This document shows positions 55,900 through 64,000 of a stretch of 64,000 nt of DNA, one piece after another. Under the pieces are notes generated by a model. The model did not search any database, was not told the DNA's origin, and was given only the letters and a program-made list of their open reading frames with translations. The DNA is taken from contig JADLHG010000042.1 in assembly GCA_020848905.1 (NCBI GenBank), positions 487,399 to 551,398 of the forward strand. The letters run 5' to 3'. The DNA is from Deltaproteobacteria bacterium (GTDB lineage Bacteria; Myxococcota_A; Polyangia; GCA-2747355; JADLHG01). Position 1 is the first letter of the stretch. Every line of letters begins with the position of its first letter. Position numbers and translations under genes: made by a program.

Positions 55900-56400
55900 C
55901 TAGTCCTTGAACCGCGCCACATCCACGCCGCGAAGCGCCGCCGTATCCTCGGGGCTCCGGAGCTGCTGCAGCGCGTCCACCGTGGCGTGAATCACGTTAT
56001 GGGGGTTATTGCTCCCGATGCACTTGGTCAGGATATCCGCCACCCCGGCCACATCCATGAGGGCCCGGACGGCACCCCCTGCGATGACCCCGGTACCCGC
56101 GCTGGCCGGACGCAGCAACACCTTTCCCGAGCCGAAGTGACCGACGATCCCATGCGGGATCGTCGCGCCGGTCAGCGGCACCCGGAACATGTTCTTCTTC
56201 GCGTGCTCGGTTCCCTTCCGAATGGCCTCGGGGACCTCGTTCGCCTTCCCCAGCCCCGCCCCGACGTACCCGTTGCCGTTACCGACAACCACGAGCGCGC
56301 TGAAGCTGAAACGCCGACCGCCCTTCACTACCTTGGCGACGCGGTTGATGTACACAACCCGATCCATCAGTTCGCCGAGTTCTTCGTAATTCACTGCCAC
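55900..56400 (-). CDS. rpsE: 30S ribosomal protein S5
   Basis: 166 residues from GTG 56400. The S5 double-stranded RNA-binding domain ([20 protein letters not shown]) and the [12 protein letters not shown] helix are complete. Confidence 0.96.
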   Translation of the reverse strand: MAVNYEELGELMDRVVYINRVAKVVKGGRRFSFSALVVVGNGNGYVGAGLGKANEVPEAIRKGTEHAKKNMFRVPLTGATIPHGIVGHFGSGKVLLRPASAGTGVIAGGAVRALMDVAGVADILTKCIGSNNPHNVIHATVDALQQLRSPEDTAALRGVDVARFKD

Positions 56401-56418
56401 GGGGGTCTCCTTCGACCG

Positions 56419-56781
56419 TCAGAACTGCAGCCCGGCTTCCCGAGCAGCGTCGGCAAGCGCCATCACTCGACCGTGGTACTGAAAGCCGTTCCGGTCGAAA
56501 ACCACCTTGGTGATTCCCTTTGCCTTGCACAAGGCAGCGACGGCCTGGCCCACCTTCTTCGCGCGGTCCTTCTTCTTGAGTCCCGCCGCCGACTCGGCCG
56601 AAGCCTTGCCGACCGTCGAAGCGCTCGCCAGCACCGCATTCGCCTCGTCGTCGATCACCTGCGCATACATATGCCGCGCGCTGCGGAAGACCGTAAGGCG
56701 TGGACGCTCGGCCGTGCCGTGCACCTTCCTTCGAATCCTCGCTTTGCGATGCAGCCTTGCTTCCAGCTTTGTCGTCGCCAT
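56419..56781 (-). CDS. rplR: 50S ribosomal protein L18
   Basis: 120 residues from ATG 56781. [20 protein letters not shown] and the terminal [20 protein letters not shown] identify L18, a 5S rRNA binder. Confidence 0.96.
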   Translation of the reverse strand: MATTKLEARLHRKARIRRKVHGTAERPRLTVFRSARHMYAQVIDDEANAVLASASTVGKASAESAAGLKKKDRAKKVGQAVAALCKAKGITKVVFDRNGFQYHGRVMALADAAREAGLQF

Positions 56782-56800
56782 CTCAGACTCCCGCGCGGGC

Positions 56801-57337
56801 CTAGCCGGCTCCGGCCTTGCCCACTTTGCGTCGAATCGTCTCCTCGACGTACTTGATGCCCTTGCCCTTGTAGGGCTCCGGCGGGCGCTGTCCACGGATC
56901 ACCGCGGCCAGCTGCCCGAGCACCTCGCGGTCGATACCCGTCAATTCGATCTTGTTCTTGTCCACCTTGGCTTCGACGCCTTGGGGCAAGAAGACCTCGA
57001 TCGGATGCGAATACCCGAGGGCCAGCGTGAGCAGGCCCTTCTTGGCCTCCGCGCGATAACCAACCCCGTTGATCTCCAGCTCGCGCGAGAATCCCTTGCT
57101 GACGCCCGTCACCATGTTGTTGAGCAACGCCCTCGCGAGGCCGTGCAGCGCGCGATTCGACCTCGCCTCGCCCAGCGGCGAAACCTTCGCGGCGCCGCCC
57201 TCACTCGCGATCGTGACGCCGGGAGGCAACGGACGCTTGAGCTCGCCCTTGGGGCCCTTGACCTTCAGCTCTCGATCCACCACCTCGACGGAAACGCCCT
57301 TCGGGAGGGGGATTGTTCGCTTGCCGACGCGCGACAT
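56801..57337 (-). CDS. rplF: 50S ribosomal protein L6
   Basis: 178 residues. [19 protein letters not shown] and the C-terminal [19 protein letters not shown] are the L6 ends. Its ATG overlaps the rpsH stop by one base (TGATG). Confidence 0.97.
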   Translation of the reverse strand: MSRVGKRTIPLPKGVSVEVVDRELKVKGPKGELKRPLPPGVTIASEGGAAKVSPLGEARSNRALHGLARALLNNMVTGVSKGFSRELEINGVGYRAEAKKGLLTLALGYSHPIEVFLPQGVEAKVDKNKIELTGIDREVLGQLAAVIRGQRPPEPYKGKGIKYVEETIRRKVGKAGAG

Positions 57338-57735
57338 CACCACACCTCGCAGAGGATCTCGCCGCCCACCGCATTCCGCCGCGCGTCGCGATCCGACATG
57401 ACCCCGATGGAAGTCGTCAAGATGGCGATGCCCTGCCCGCCGCGCACCTTCGGGATCGCCTCCTTGCCCACGTAGCATCGCTGCCCAGGCCGCGAGATCC
57501 GACGAAGCCCCTCGATGGCCGGCCGATGGTCCGGCGTCCACTTCAGGTCGATCTGCAGGATAGACTGCGGCTTCGCTTCGATGCTCGAGTAGCCTTCGAT
57601 GAAGCCTTCGTCTTGCAGAATCTTGGCGATGTGCGTCTTCAGCCGAGATTCCGGCATCTGGACGCGCGCCTTGCGCGACGTAATGCCGTTTCGAATTCTC
57701 GTCAGCATATCCGCAATAGGATCGGTCATGCTCAT
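57337..57735 (-). CDS. rpsH: 30S ribosomal protein S8
   Basis: 132 residues: [15 protein letters not shown] at the start and the [20 protein letters not shown] end identify S8. Confidence 0.96.
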   Translation of the reverse strand: MSMTDPIADMLTRIRNGITSRKARVQMPESRLKTHIAKILQDEGFIEGYSSIEAKPQSILQIDLKWTPDHRPAIEGLRRISRPGQRCYVGKEAIPKVRGGQGIAILTTSIGVMSDRDARRNAVGGEILCEVW

Positions 57736-57824
57736 TGTTGGCCCGCCTCTCGTACCGGCCAGCGGGGCGGCGGTTCATCCGGCCAGCCCCAGGTGCGGTC
57801 TTCCTCGCTGATCTCCCGCCTACG

Positions 57825-58004
57825 CTACCAGCTCGACTTCACAACCCCGGGAATCTCCCCCCGCAGGGCGAGGTTCCGGAAACAGATACGACACATGTTG
57901 AACTTCCGCAGATAGGCGCGCGGCCTACCGCAGAGCCCACACCGATTGCGGTGCCGCACTTTGTAGCGCAGCTTCCGCGGAATCATGTCAACCGTCTTGG
58001 CCAT
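57825..58004 (-). CDS. rpsN: 30S ribosomal protein S14, zinc (Z) type
   Basis: 59 residues, the short zinc form: [15 protein letters not shown], with cysteine pairs CGLC and CRIC, ending [11 protein letters not shown]. The gene is short and easily missed; both flanking genes abut it in normal spc order. Confidence 0.95.
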   Translation of the reverse strand: MAKTVDMIPRKLRYKVRHRNRCGLCGRPRAYLRKFNMCRICFRNLALRGEIPGVVKSSW

Positions 58005-58016
58005 CGGTTCGTTCCT

Positions 58017-58811
58017 CTACTTACGGAAAGGCATACCCAGGTGCCGCAGAAGCGCCCGACTTTCCTCGTCCGTCTTCGCGGTGGTCACGATGGTGATGTT
58101 CATCCCCATGATCTTCTCGATCTTGTCGTAATTGATCTCAGGGAAAATAATCTGTTCCTTGATCCCGAGGGAGTAGTTCCCCCGCCCATCGAACGACCGG
58201 GCGGACACACCCTTGAAGTCACGCGTCCTCGGCAGAGCGAACGTCACCAGGCGGTCGAAGAACTCGAACATGCGGTCCCGCCGCAGGGTCACCATGCAGC
58301 CGATCTTCTGGCCCTGGCGCAGCTTGAAGGCCGCAATCGACTTCCTCGCCGTCGTCACGACGGGCTTCTGGCCCGTGATGACCGACAGCTCCTCGACGGC
58401 CGAATCGAGCAGCTTCGGGTTCTGGATCGCCTCACCGAGGCCCACGTTGATGGTGATCTTCACCAGCCGTGGAACCGCCATGGCGCTCTTGTAGCCGAAC
58501 TCCTTGACCAGCTCGGGCACCACTTCGTTCTGGTAGCGCGAGCGGAGGCGGGCGGGAGCCACTCGCTTGACGAACGGCTCGGCCTCGGCCTTCTTGCCCT
58601 TGTCGCCCTTCTTGTCCTTCTTCTCGCCCTTGGCCTTCGCCGGCGCCGGCCCAGCCCCCGTTGCCTCGCCGCCGTCCTGCGCCTTCGCCTTCTTCTCCTT
58701 GCGGGCGTCCTTCAGTTCCTTGGGGTCCGCGCGCTTCTTCTCGTCGCCCGACGCACCTTCGGCGTCTCCCCCACCCGCAGGTCCCTGGCCTTTCTTTTCC
58801 TGCTCGCTCAT
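58017..58811 (-). CDS. rplE: 50S ribosomal protein L5 with long Lys-rich N-terminal extension
   Basis: 264 residues. The L5 core (about 86-264) is complete: [60 protein letters not shown]. Before it lie about 85 residues of Lys/Glu/Ala/Gly low complexity ([30 protein letters not shown]) with no counterpart in ordinary L5 (about 180 residues). The ATG at 58811 has a GAGGAAG ribosome binding site. A GTG near the core start has none, so the extension appears to be translated. Confidence 0.95.
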   Translation of the reverse strand: MSEQEKKGQGPAGGGDAEGASGDEKKRADPKELKDARKEKKAKAQDGGEATGAGPAPAKAKGEKKDKKGDKGKKAEAEPFVKRVAPARLRSRYQNEVVPELVKEFGYKSAMAVPRLVKITINVGLGEAIQNPKLLDSAVEELSVITGQKPVVTTARKSIAAFKLRQGQKIGCMVTLRRDRMFEFFDRLVTFALPRTRDFKGVSARSFDGRGNYSLGIKEQIIFPEINYDKIEKIMGMNITIVTTAKTDEESRALLRHLGMPFRK

Positions 58812-58845
58812 CAGCTTCCTCTAGGCGGCGGCTGCATACGCCGCG

Positions 58846-59163
58846 TTAGTCGAGGATGTCTCCGGTCTTCCGGGAGACTCTCACCTTCTTGCCACCATCC
58901 AGCACGCGAATGCCTATCCGGGTGCCCTTCTGCGCTTTCGAATCCCAGATTTGCACGTTCGAGATATGGAGCGTCCCTTCCTTCTCCACGATCCCGCCCT
59001 GGGGGTGCTTCTGACTCGGCCGGACATGCCGCTTGATGAGGTTGATTTTCTCCACCTTCACGCGGCCCTTTGCGGGATCGACGTGGAGCACCTTGCCGCG
59101 CTTCCCGACGTCCTTGCCCGCCGTCACGACGACCTCGTCACCCTTGCGAATGCGCAACATCAC
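58846..59163 (-). CDS. rplX: 50S ribosomal protein L24
   Basis: 105 residues: a KOW motif ([20 protein letters not shown]) and [20 protein letters not shown]. The start overlaps the rplN stop by four bases. Confidence 0.95.
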   Translation of the reverse strand: MMLRIRKGDEVVVTAGKDVGKRGKVLHVDPAKGRVKVEKINLIKRHVRPSQKHPQGGIVEKEGTLHISNVQIWDSKAQKGTRIGIRVLDGGKKVRVSRKTGDILD

Positions 59164-59528
59164 AGCACCTCCGGCGCGAGCGAAATGATCTTCATGAACT
59201 TCCGCGCTCGGAGTTCGCGCGCCACAGGCCCGAAGATGCGGCTGCCCACCGGCTCCTTCTGCGCGTTCAACAGCACCGCGGAATTCTCGTCGAAGCGAAT
59301 GTAGGACCCGTCCGGCCGCGGAATCTCCTTCACGGTCCGCACCACCACGGCCTTCATCACGTCGCCCTTTTTCACCTTCGCGCCCGGGATCGCCTCCTTG
59401 ATCGACACCACGATGATGTCACCAACGGATGCGTACTTCCGCTTGGAGCCTCCAAGCACCTTGATGCACATCAGCTTCTTGGCCCCGGAGTTGTCGGCCA
59501 CACCGAGAATGGTCGTCGTCTGGATCAT
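59160..59528 (-). CDS. rplN: 50S ribosomal protein L14
   Basis: 122 residues: [20 protein letters not shown] and the basic region of L14 ([17 protein letters not shown]) are intact, as is the [11 protein letters not shown] end. Confidence 0.97.
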   Translation of the reverse strand: MIQTTTILGVADNSGAKKLMCIKVLGGSKRKYASVGDIIVVSIKEAIPGAKVKKGDVMKAVVVRTVKEIPRPDGSYIRFDENSAVLLNAQKEPVGSRIFGPVARELRARKFMKIISLAPEVL

Positions 59529-59569
59529 CGTCGCACCCGTCTATCTGGTCGTATGAGTCGAAGATCGAC

Positions 59570-59833
59570 CTACGCCGGTCGCTCCATCAACTTCTGTACG
59601 CGCCAGCACTTCTGCCGACTCAGAGGACGAGAGCTCACGATCTGCACCACGTCACCCACTTGGCACTCGTTCCGCTCGTCATGGGCCTTGTAGCGCTTGC
59701 GCCGCGTGACGTACTTCTTGTACGTGGGATGCAAGACACGGTGGCTCACTTCGACCACCACGGTCTTGTCCATCTTGTTGCTCCGCACGCGCCCCTGGAG
59801 CACTCTCCGCTGTTGCCTGGCCTGCTCGCTCAT
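59570..59833 (-). CDS. rpsQ: 30S ribosomal protein S17
   Basis: 87 residues. An OB-fold protein: VLQGRVRSNKMDKTVVVEV and the DVVQIVSSRPLSRQKCWRV strand. Confidence 0.96.
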   Translation of the reverse strand: MSEQARQQRRVLQGRVRSNKMDKTVVVEVSHRVLHPTYKKYVTRRKRYKAHDERNECQVGDVVQIVSSRPLSRQKCWRVQKLMERPA

Positions 59834-59836
59834 CGT

Positions 59837-60055
59837 TTAGCCTTGATCCTTCTTGGACGCCTCGAGGCCTAGGCCCCGAGCTCGCACGACCGTCATCACG
59901 CGCGCCAAGTCCCGACGAACCAGCCGAAGGCTGCTGGTGTTTTCCAGCTGGTTCGTCGACTTCTGGACTCGCAGCTTATACAGGTCATCCAGCAGTTGCC
60001 GGCCCAAGCTCTTGAGCTCTCCGTCACTGCGCTCACGAATCTCGCCGATTTTCAT
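59837..60055 (-). CDS. rpmC: 50S ribosomal protein L29
   Basis: 72 residues from ATG 60055: [20 protein letters not shown] and the two-helix [20 protein letters not shown]. Its start overlaps the rplP stop by four bases (ATGA). Confidence 0.95.
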   Translation of the reverse strand: MKIGEIRERSDGELKSLGRQLLDDLYKLRVQKSTNQLENTSSLRLVRRDLARVMTVVRARGLGLEASKKDQG

Positions 60056-60468
60056 GCGATCGTCTCCCGCGCCACGAAGCGGGTCTTGATGGGCAGCTTG
60101 TGGTGCGCCAGCCGAAATGCCGTACGCGCCTCGGCCTCCGTTACCCCTTCGAGCTCGTACATGACCCGGCCCGGGCGGACCACCGCCACCCACTCCTCCG
60201 GGTTCCCCTTTCCTTTACCCATGCGGGTCTCGGCGGGCTTCTTCGATATCGGCTTGTCCGGGAAGATGCGGATGTAGACCTTGCCTCCGCGCTTAACGTG
60301 CCGCGTGATGGCGATACGGGCCGCCTCGATCTGCCGAGAGGTGAGCCACCCGCACGACATGGCCTGGATGCCGAAGTCGCCGAAGGAGACATGGTCGCCC
60401 CCCTTCGTGCGGCCGGTCATACGGCCCTTCATCATCTTCCGGAACTTGACCTTCTTAGGCGCTAGCAT
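60052..60468 (-). CDS. rplP: 50S ribosomal protein L16
   Basis: 138 residues: [20 protein letters not shown] at the start and the [10 protein letters not shown] signature. Sits close to the A site and tRNA elbow. Confidence 0.96.
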   Translation of the reverse strand: MLAPKKVKFRKMMKGRMTGRTKGGDHVSFGDFGIQAMSCGWLTSRQIEAARIAITRHVKRGGKVYIRIFPDKPISKKPAETRMGKGKGNPEEWVAVVRPGRVMYELEGVTEAEARTAFRLAHHKLPIKTRFVARETIA

Positions 60469-60505
60469 CTTATCGTCATCCCGCTAGAGGACTCGTTCCC
60501 GACGG

Positions 60506-61141
60506 CTAGAAGCGGCCGGTAACGACTTCACCCTTGTAGATCCAGCACTTGACGCCAATGACCCCGTAGGTGGTATTGGCCTCGGCAAAGCCGTAGTCCA
60601 CGTCCGCGCGCAGCGTGTGAAGCGGCACGCGACCCTCGCGGTACCACTCGCGACGCGCCATCTCCGACCCGCCAAGGCGTCCACCGCAATGGACCTTGAT
60701 CCCCTTGGCGCCAAACTTCATCGCCGTCTGCACGGCCTTCTTCATCGCGCGGCGGAAAGCCACGCGCCGCTCGAGCTGGGTCGCGATCGACTCGGCCACC
60801 AACTGCGCGTTGATCTCGGCCTTCCGGACTTCCTGGATGTTCAGGAAGACCTCGTTCTCCGTCAGCCGCTGCACGTCCTTCTTCAGCGTCTCGACGCCAG
60901 CGCCGCGCTTTCCGATCACGATCCCCGGCCGCGCCGTGTGGATCGTGATCTTCGCCTTGTTCGCCGCCCGCTCGATCTCGATCGACGCCACGCTCGCGCT
61001 GGCAAGCTTCTTCTTGATGAAGCGCTTCAGCTGCACGTCCTCGTGCAACCACTTCGCGTACTGCCGCTCCTCGTACCATTTCGAGGTCCAGGTGCGGATG
61101 ACGCCGAGTCGAAAGCCGATCGGATGTGTTTTCTGACCCAT
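60506..61141 (-). CDS. rpsC: 30S ribosomal protein S3
   Basis: 211 residues. [20 protein letters not shown], the KH domain with GKRGAGVE and the C-terminal [14 protein letters not shown] identify S3, at the mRNA entry channel. Confidence 0.97.
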   Translation of the reverse strand: MGQKTHPIGFRLGVIRTWTSKWYEERQYAKWLHEDVQLKRFIKKKLASASVASIEIERAANKAKITIHTARPGIVIGKRGAGVETLKKDVQRLTENEVFLNIQEVRKAEINAQLVAESIATQLERRVAFRRAMKKAVQTAMKFGAKGIKVHCGGRLGGSEMARREWYREGRVPLHTLRADVDYGFAEANTTYGVIGVKCWIYKGEVVTGRF

Positions 61142-61150
61142 CGGATGTCC

Positions 61151-61495
61151 CTATGCCGCCGAGTCGTCGAGCACGATACGCACGTGGCTCGAACGCTTGT
61201 TGATGCGCGTCGCGCGTCCCTGGGCCCGAGGCAACCATCGCTTCGTCGTTGGCCCCTGGTCCACCGCCACGTCCTTGACCACCAGGTGATCGGTATCTAC
61301 GTTACCCTTGCTCTTGTCCTCGGCGTTCGCGATGGCCGACACGAGCAGCTTCTTGAGCAGGCCCGCCGCTCCGCGGTTCGTGAACATGAGGATGTTGATA
61401 GCCTGGTCCACGGGCTTGCCCCGAATCAGGCGTGCCACCATCCTCACCTTTCGTGGCCCGATACGCCCGAACCTCAACGACGCGGAGGATTGCAT
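61151..61495 (-). CDS. rplV: 50S ribosomal protein L22
   Basis: 114 residues: RIGPRKVRMVARLIRGKPVD and a tip near LPRAQGRATRINKRSSHVRI, the L22 loop and terminus lining the exit tunnel. Confidence 0.96.
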   Translation of the reverse strand: MQSSASLRFGRIGPRKVRMVARLIRGKPVDQAINILMFTNRGAAGLLKKLLVSAIANAEDKSKGNVDTDHLVVKDVAVDQGPTTKRWLPRAQGRATRINKRSSHVRIVLDDSAA

Positions 61496-61497
61496 GG

Positions 61498-61788
61498 CTA
61501 CTTGGCTCCCTTGGCCTTGGCGGTCTTGCGGTCGCCCGAATGCGCGCTGAACTGACGCGTGGGGGCGAACTCACCCAACTTGTGCCCGACCATGTTCTCG
61601 GTCACGAACACCGGGACGAACTTCTTGCCCTGGTGCACCGTGAAGGTGAGGCTGATCATCTCGGGGATGATCGTCGACCGCCGCGACCAGGTCTTGATCA
61701 CCTTCTTGCTCTTCGTCTTTTGGGCCTCGACCACCTTCTTCATCACGTGATCGTCGACGAACGGGCCCTTCTTAACTGAGCGCGCCAT
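61498..61788 (-). CDS. rpsS: 30S ribosomal protein S19
   Basis: 96 residues: [19 protein letters not shown] and [20 protein letters not shown]. Its ATG directly follows the rplB stop (TAAATG). Confidence 0.96.
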   Translation of the reverse strand: MARSVKKGPFVDDHVMKKVVEAQKTKSKKVIKTWSRRSTIIPEMISLTFTVHQGKKFVPVFVTENMVGHKLGEFAPTRQFSAHSGDRKTAKAKGAK

Positions 61789-62622
61789 TTAGCCCTTCTC
61801 CCCGCGACGACGCACGATCATGCGATCCGTGCGCTTGTTGTTGCGCGTCCGCAGCCCCTTGGACTTCTGGCCCCACGGGCTGCACGGGTGCCGACCACCC
61901 GACGACCGACCCTCGCCACCGCCCATCGGATGATCCACCGGGTTCATCGCGACACCACGGTTGTGCGGCCGCTTGCCCATCCACCGCGTCCGCCCCGCCT
62001 TCCCGAGCGGAATGTTGCCGTGGTGCAGGTTCCCCACCTGCCCGATGGTCGCCCGGCAGTCGCAATGGATTCGCCGCACCTCGCCGGAGGGGAGCCGGAC
62101 CTGAGCCCAATCCCCTTCCTTCGCCAGCAACTGCGCTCCGGTGCCTGCGCTCCGCGCCAGCTGCCCACCGCCACCGATCTTCAGCTCGATGTTGTGGATC
62201 ACCGTACCCTGCGGGATGAACCGCAGCGGAAGCGAGTTACCCGCCTTGATGTCCGCGCGACGGCTCGACAGCACCTTGTCGCCCACCGCCAGCTTGCTCG
62301 GCGCCACGATGTAGCGCTTCTCGCCATCGGCATAGGTCACGAGGGCGATATGCGCTGACCGATTCGGGTCGTACTGGACGGCCGTCACGGTGCCGGGGAT
62401 ACCGGTCTTCTCGCGACGGAAGTCGATCGTACGGAATCGCCGTTTGTGTCCACCGCCGCGGAAACGGCTCGTGATGCGGCCGTAGCAGTTGCGACCGCCC
62501 GAGGACGACTTCCCGGTGGTCAACGCCCTCTCGGGTCGGGTCGCACCGTCGAGCTCGGCGAAGTCGTTGCCACCCATGCCGCGCCGACCTGCGGACGTTG
62601 GCTTGTAGAGTTTTATGCCCAT
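61789..62622 (-). CDS. rplB: 50S ribosomal protein L2
   Basis: 277 residues. [20 protein letters not shown], the central conserved His-bearing [20 protein letters not shown] stretch near the peptidyl transferase centre, and [16 protein letters not shown] are all intact. Confidence 0.97.
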   Translation of the reverse strand: MGIKLYKPTSAGRRGMGGNDFAELDGATRPERALTTGKSSSGGRNCYGRITSRFRGGGHKRRFRTIDFRREKTGIPGTVTAVQYDPNRSAHIALVTYADGEKRYIVAPSKLAVGDKVLSSRRADIKAGNSLPLRFIPQGTVIHNIELKIGGGGQLARSAGTGAQLLAKEGDWAQVRLPSGEVRRIHCDCRATIGQVGNLHHGNIPLGKAGRTRWMGKRPHNRGVAMNPVDHPMGGGEGRSSGGRHPCSPWGQKSKGLRTRNNKRTDRMIVRRRGEKG

Positions 62623-62640
62623 GGCCTGTTCTCCGCGCGA

Positions 62641-62934
62641 CTAGGGCGCCCCGAAGAAATCGATGGACGACCCTTCAGCCAGTCGCACAATCGCCTTCTT
62701 CCAGTTGGGGCGGCGCCCTTCGTGCCGCCCGAGCCGCTTGTTCTTGCCCCGGACCACCTGGGTGCGTACGGACACAACCCGCACGCTATACAGCTTCTCC
62801 ACGGCCTTCCGGATCTCGACCTTGTTGGCCGCGTCGGCTACTTCGAAGAGGACCCGATTCCCCTCCTCGCCCATCTGCGTCCCCTTCTCCGTGAGAAGCG
62901 GCCGCAAAATGATATGCGCCGGATGTCGCGTCAT
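62641..62934 (-). CDS. rplW: 50S ribosomal protein L23
   Basis: 97 residues: [20 protein letters not shown] and [20 protein letters not shown], near the tunnel exit. Overlaps rplD by four bases. Confidence 0.95.
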   Translation of the reverse strand: MTRHPAHIILRPLLTEKGTQMGEEGNRVLFEVADAANKVEIRKAVEKLYSVRVVSVRTQVVRGKNKRLGRHEGRRPNWKKAIVRLAEGSSIDFFGAP

Positions 62935-63554
62935 CGGCTCAACCGCTCCTCGATCTGCTTCGCCACCGGCGCCGTGACTACCAACGTCTCATAGCGGAGC
63001 AGGTCGTATACGTTCAGCCCCTCGGGGGCAAGGTACTTCGCTTTCGCCAGGTTGCGCACCGAGCGAATGAGCTCGACGTTCCCCTTGTCGTCGATGATGA
63101 GCCCGCTAGTCACGCCCAGCTTCGCGAGCACACCGGCCATCCGCTTGGTCTTCGTCTCGCCCAGGCGGAGGTCCTCCATCACCACGAGCCGCTTCTCGGC
63201 GGCGCGGAGCGACAACGCGCTGATCAACGCTCCACGGCGCACCTTCTTCGGCAGCGTGTACGCGTAGGACCTCGGCTTCGGCCCCAGCGCGACCCCGCCA
63301 CCCACGAAGATGGGCGCGCGGATGGACCCGTGCCGCGCGCGGCCCGTGCCCTTCTGCTTATAGATCTTCCGCGTGCTGCCCCGCACCTCGGAGCGAACCT
63401 TGGTGCTCGCAGTACCCGACCTCCGCGCAGCGAGCTGTGCCTTCACAGCCTCCCAGAGGAGGTGCTCGCGGACCGGGGCTCCGAAAATGTCGTCGGACAG
63501 ACTGATCTGTCCCACGCGCTGCCCTTCAAGGTTCAAAACATCGAGCGACGGCAT
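62931..63554 (-). CDS. rplD: 50S ribosomal protein L4
   Basis: 207 residues: the extended loop with [20 protein letters not shown] and [19 protein letters not shown] identifies L4. It starts only eight bases after the rpsJ stop, with GAGGTGG as ribosome binding site; rplC, which normally lies between them, is missing. Confidence 0.97.
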   Translation of the reverse strand: MPSLDVLNLEGQRVGQISLSDDIFGAPVREHLLWEAVKAQLAARRSGTASTKVRSEVRGSTRKIYKQKGTGRARHGSIRAPIFVGGGVALGPKPRSYAYTLPKKVRRGALISALSLRAAEKRLVVMEDLRLGETKTKRMAGVLAKLGVTSGLIIDDKGNVELIRSVRNLAKAKYLAPEGLNVYDLLRYETLVVTAPVAKQIEERLSR

Positions 63555-63562
63555 GGGCCACC

Positions 63563-63871
<309 letters not shown>

Positions 63872-63875
63872 GGTC

Positions 63876-64000
63876 CTACTCGATGATCTCCGTCACCACG
63901 CCGGCGCCGACAGTGCGGCCGCCTTCGCGGATGGCGAAGTGAAGACCCTTCTCGGCGGCGATCGGGGTGATGAGGTTGACGACCAGATTCACGTTGTCGC
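63876..64000 (-). CDS. tuf: elongation factor Tu, C-terminal end only
   Basis: The last 41 codons of a gene running off the window end. [20 protein letters not shown] and the stretch with [13 protein letters not shown] match the final beta strands of EF-Tu domain III. The stop is TAG at 63876. Position before rpsJ is the usual str-S10 junction. Confidence 0.95.
   Translation of the reverse strand, partial: DNVNLVVNLITPIAAEKGLHFAIREGGRTVGAGVVTEIIE

Noticed and set aside
63555..63562. A hidden or frameshifted rplC between rpsJ and rplD
   Set aside because: Only eight bases separate the two genes, so no remnant can be there.

Overview
The window is a high-GC stretch of chromosome, most likely from a member of the Myxococcota (former deltaproteobacterial myxobacteria) or a close relative. 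Evidence for this is a MYXO-CTERM-type sorting tail, PATAN/DUF4388 proteins, many Ser/Thr-kinase and FHA genes, Gly/Asp-rich and Cys-rich lipoproteins, a paired pilB-pilT, and a two-cysteine-pair PilZ protein. No insertion sequence, prophage, integrase or CRISPR array was seen, and no gap between genes exceeds 300 bases.

Region 1 (about 1-11200) is the most unusual. A tight minus-strand operon (8386 down to 1206) encodes two proteins I do not recognise, a RavA-like MoxR AAA+ ATPase, a vWA protein and a TPR/zinc-ribbon/HEAT protein. It is divergent from an FHA protein gene that overlaps a Ser/Thr kinase gene, and convergent with a PATAN-domain protein. The layout resembles the MoxR-vWA ternary systems known from comparative genomics, here with an attached phospho-signalling arm.

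Region 2 (11200-24350) is mixed: a lipoprotein, a matrixin-like protease with an internal MYXO-CTERM segment, tRNA-Leu(CAA), argF, a DUF429 protein, a UPF0158 protein divergent from rpoZ, a beta-lactamase-fold lipoprotein, an RlmI-like methyltransferase, and an operon of a predicted pseudokinase, a TPR membrane protein and a PPC-type lipoprotein.

Region 3 (24350-36065) holds the type IV pilus ATPases pilB and pilT, then a second and classical MoxR operon (coiled-coil membrane protein, MoxR, DUF58, BatA-like vWA protein, large double-vWA protein).

Region 4 (36080-49600) holds tRNA-Pro(CGG); an operon of a PATAN/pseudo-receiver/J-like protein, fmt, rsmB and rpe; and a PilZ-fliO-fliP-fliQ-fliR-flhB-priA run, in which FlhB has NPVR in place of the NPTH cleavage motif. 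A duplicated OB-fold lipoprotein follows.

Region 5 (49588-64000, minus strand) is the S10-spc-alpha ribosomal supercluster, from the end of tuf through rpsJ to rpoA and rplQ. It lacks rplC between rpsJ and rplD, and also lacks adk and infA. Its L5 carries a Lys-rich N-terminal extension of about 85 residues.
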